Source: Humibacillus sp. DSM 29435 (GTDB lineage: Bacteria > Actinomycetota > Actinomycetes > Actinomycetales > Dermatophilaceae). Taken from it: a stretch of DNA of 64,000 nt. Below the pieces are notes generated by a model. That model did no database searches, had not been told where the DNA came from, and worked only from the letters and a program-made list of their open reading frames with translations. Position numbers and translations under genes: made by a program. Where the stretch lies: assembly GCF_001758225.1 (NCBI RefSeq), contig NZ_MAST01000003.1:1-64000 (forward strand), read 5' to 3'. Every line of letters begins with the position of its first letter. The first letter of the stretch is position 1. Below are positions 62,631 to 64,000 of this stretch, in pieces.

Positions 62631-64000
62631 TCAGCGACCGGGAACGAGCAGGTTGGTGCCCGACGCGACCCGACGCCACGAGGCACCGGCCCGCGCGAGT
62701 ACCTCCCCACCGCTGGTCACGACGATCAGACCCCGGGGCCCGCCGACGGAGGTGATGACCCGCCCGTCTGCGACCGGCGCGAGACGGTTGGTGGCAGGGT
62801 CGGGTGAACCACGACGGCGCACCCCCTCAAGCCCGGCTCCGACCGAACCCAGCCACGGACGGACCGGACCCGTCGGGTCGACCCGACCCAGCACCGCGTA
62901 GTCGGTGGCATCGAGCCAGACCGCGTCACGCACCAGGGTGAGGGGCTGGCCTTCCCGAAGCGGTGCGTCCAGCTTGGTCGGTTGGCCGTTGGACGAGCGG
63001 GTGATCCCGCTGACCCCGAGCTGAGCCTTGCTCCCGTCGGGCAGCGCTGTCGCGACGAGCAGACGGGCCCCGTCCGGAGAGACGTTGAGGCTGACGACCC
63101 GCCGGCCCGCCAGCCACGCCGCCGGCACCGGCACCGGCTTCGGGGGCACCTCGCCGACGGCCGGAGGGAAGACGAAGATCTGCGGCGCGCCCAGCAGATC
63201 GAGCGCTCCGACCCAGAGGTAGCCCGACGGGTCGTAGGCCGGCCGGGTCAGCTCCGTACCGAAGGGTGCGACCTTCAGCGTCTTCGACTTCGCCTGCCAG
63301 AGCGAGAGGTCCTTGAGATCCCCGCCCACCGCCGCGATCTGTTTGCCGTCGGTCGACAGGGCCAGGGTCGTCCATCCCTTCGGGATGGAGGCGACGTCGA
63401 CGTCGAGGCGCTTGGTGTCGGGGCCGCGGGCACCGACGGTGCTGTCGGGAACATAGCGGGGGTCGATCCGTCGGATCTGGTCACCGGTGCGCAACAGTGC
63501 GGTGTCGAACGACAGCGTGGGCAGCTGGCTGAAGCCCAGCTGGTCGGCGGAGCTGGCCGTCAACCTGCCGTCAGGCGGCTCGAGGCCCGCGCCTTCGGCG
63601 GTCAGCGACACCTGAGTCACGCTCGCGACCTGCGACAAGGTGGCGGTCAGCTGTGCCCACATGGCGGTGCGGGCGTCGGGGTTGGCCTCGAGGGCGGCAG
63701 CGCTGAGGTCGACTACCGCTCGGCCTCCGTCGTCGACCGGCACCGCGTTGACGGCGAGCTTGGCCTTGGGCGGCACCCCGGTGAACACCGCACCCTGGAG
63801 GTAGGGCGGGACCGGCTCGAGCTGGGCTCGAGCCAGGGAGGTGGTGAGGCGTGGCCCCGCGGGGAACCAGCGGGGGTCGGGCACGAGGACCCGCCCCGTC
63901 AGCGTGACGTAGTAGACGTTCTGGTTGACGTAGAGCCGGTCGAAGGAGCTCGTGTCGAGCCAGAGCCCGAACCCCGTCGCCGGCAGCTGGATGCGCCACT
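62631..64000 (-). CDS. lpqB: lipoprotein LpqB (partial, 5' end outside the window)
   Basis: About 456 C-terminal residues; the frame runs through the right edge (GFGLWLDTSSFDRLYVNQNVYYVTLTGRVLVPDPRWF), so the lipobox is not visible. The central part is a GerMN domain (LEPVPPYLQGAVFTGVPPKAKL), and the C-terminal beta-propeller includes TLALSTDGKQIAAVGGDL and VVSLNVSPDGARLLVATALPDG. In mycobacteria LpqB is a lipoprotein partner of the MtrB sensor kinase, encoded just upstream of it in the mtrAB-lpqB operon. mtrA and mtrB are presumably beyond the edge. Confidence 0.93.
   Translation of the reverse strand, partial: WRIQLPATGFGLWLDTSSFDRLYVNQNVYYVTLTGRVLVPDPRWFPAGPRLTTSLARAQLEPVPPYLQGAVFTGVPPKAKLAVNAVPVDDGGRAVVDLSAAALEANPDARTAMWAQLTATLSQVASVTQVSLTAEGAGLEPPDGRLTASSADQLGFSQLPTLSFDTALLRTGDQIRRIDPRYVPDSTVGARGPDTKRLDVDVASIPKGWTTLALSTDGKQIAAVGGDLKDLSLWQAKSKTLKVAPFGTELTRPAYDPSGYLWVGALDLLGAPQIFVFPPAVGEVPPKPVPVPAAWLAGRRVVSLNVSPDGARLLVATALPDGSKAQLGVSGITRSSNGQPTKLDAPLREGQPLTLVRDAVWLDATDYAVLGRVDPTGPVRPWLGSVGAGLEGVRRRGSPDPATNRLAPVADGRVITSVGGPRGLIVVTSGGEVLARAGASWRRVASGTNLLVPGR

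Overview
The window is high-GC, densely packed DNA from an actinobacterium. SecA, LpqB, long-form HPF, an Rv3235-family protein, a DUF3039 protein, a mycobacterial-style tad cluster, the prfB-ftsE-ftsX-smpB block and a tmRNA with an ALAA-ending tag all point to Actinomycetota. Overall gene content suggests Micrococcales, tentatively Intrasporangiaceae (inferred from gene order, not from a search). No insertion sequence, prophage, CRISPR array, rRNA or ordinary tRNA gene was seen. It looks like chromosomal core interleaved with lineage-specific genes.

Layout. 0.2-8.2 kb: tyrosine/homogentisate catabolism. hmgA and an IclR regulator run left, and an uncharacterised gene translationally coupled to fahA runs right, from a shared promoter region with a palindromic operator candidate. 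An RDD membrane protein follows, then hppD, divergent from an Lrp/AsnC regulator. 8.2-13.7 kb: a GH13 glucosidase, an ArsB/NhaD-type permease coupled to a CBS protein, a Tat-exported 5'-nucleotidase and a small secreted protein. 13.7-21.7 kb (leftward): SF2 helicase, secreted M43 protease, DUF3039, a MurI-like racemase, YqgE/AlgH, a DEAD-box RNA helicase with a long repetitive disordered N-terminus, and a VanZ-like protein. 21.7-27.4 kb (mostly rightward): SIMPL protein, thioredoxin, YccF protein, tmRNA (leftward) and pyruvate carboxylase, ending at a 29-bp perfect inverted repeat. 27.5-35.6 kb (leftward): DUF2207 protein, smpB, an M23 peptidase with coiled coils, ftsX, ftsE, prfB.

35-39 kb: a WXG100-like/calpain-like cysteine protease followed one base later by a lipoprotein gene (an effector/immunity-like arrangement), a SOUL haem-binding protein, an uncharacterised zinc-ribbon plus membrane-protein pair, and a secreted lamin-tail protein. 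39.4-44.2 kb: a tad pilus operon (cpaF, tadB, tadC, flp-like pilin, two tadE-like genes, tadG-like) in which the first tadE-like gene has an in-frame UGA upstream of its prepilin cleavage motif. 44.4-48.8 kb: a divergent FHA-FtsK/SpoIIIE ATPase of the EccC/EssC type with no other type VII secretion genes beside it. DnaA-box-like sites lie between the two units.

48.8-64 kb: an AlkA-like glycosylase, an F420-type (Ddn-like) oxidoreductase, a flippase-like membrane protein coupled to a glycosyltransferase, a conserved hypothetical gene, a LysM protein coupled to an Rv3235-family gene, secA, a YcaQ-type glycosylase, an orphan LuxR-type response regulator, hpf, comF, and the 3' part of lpqB, which runs off the right edge.

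Several genes have a TANNNT -10 element only 6-9 bases before the start codon and no Shine-Dalgarno sequence, suggesting leaderless transcripts. The most interesting leads are the WXG-calpain/lipoprotein pair, the orphan FHA-EccC ATPase, the interrupted tadE, the unknown gene in the homogentisate operon and the zinc-ribbon/membrane pair.
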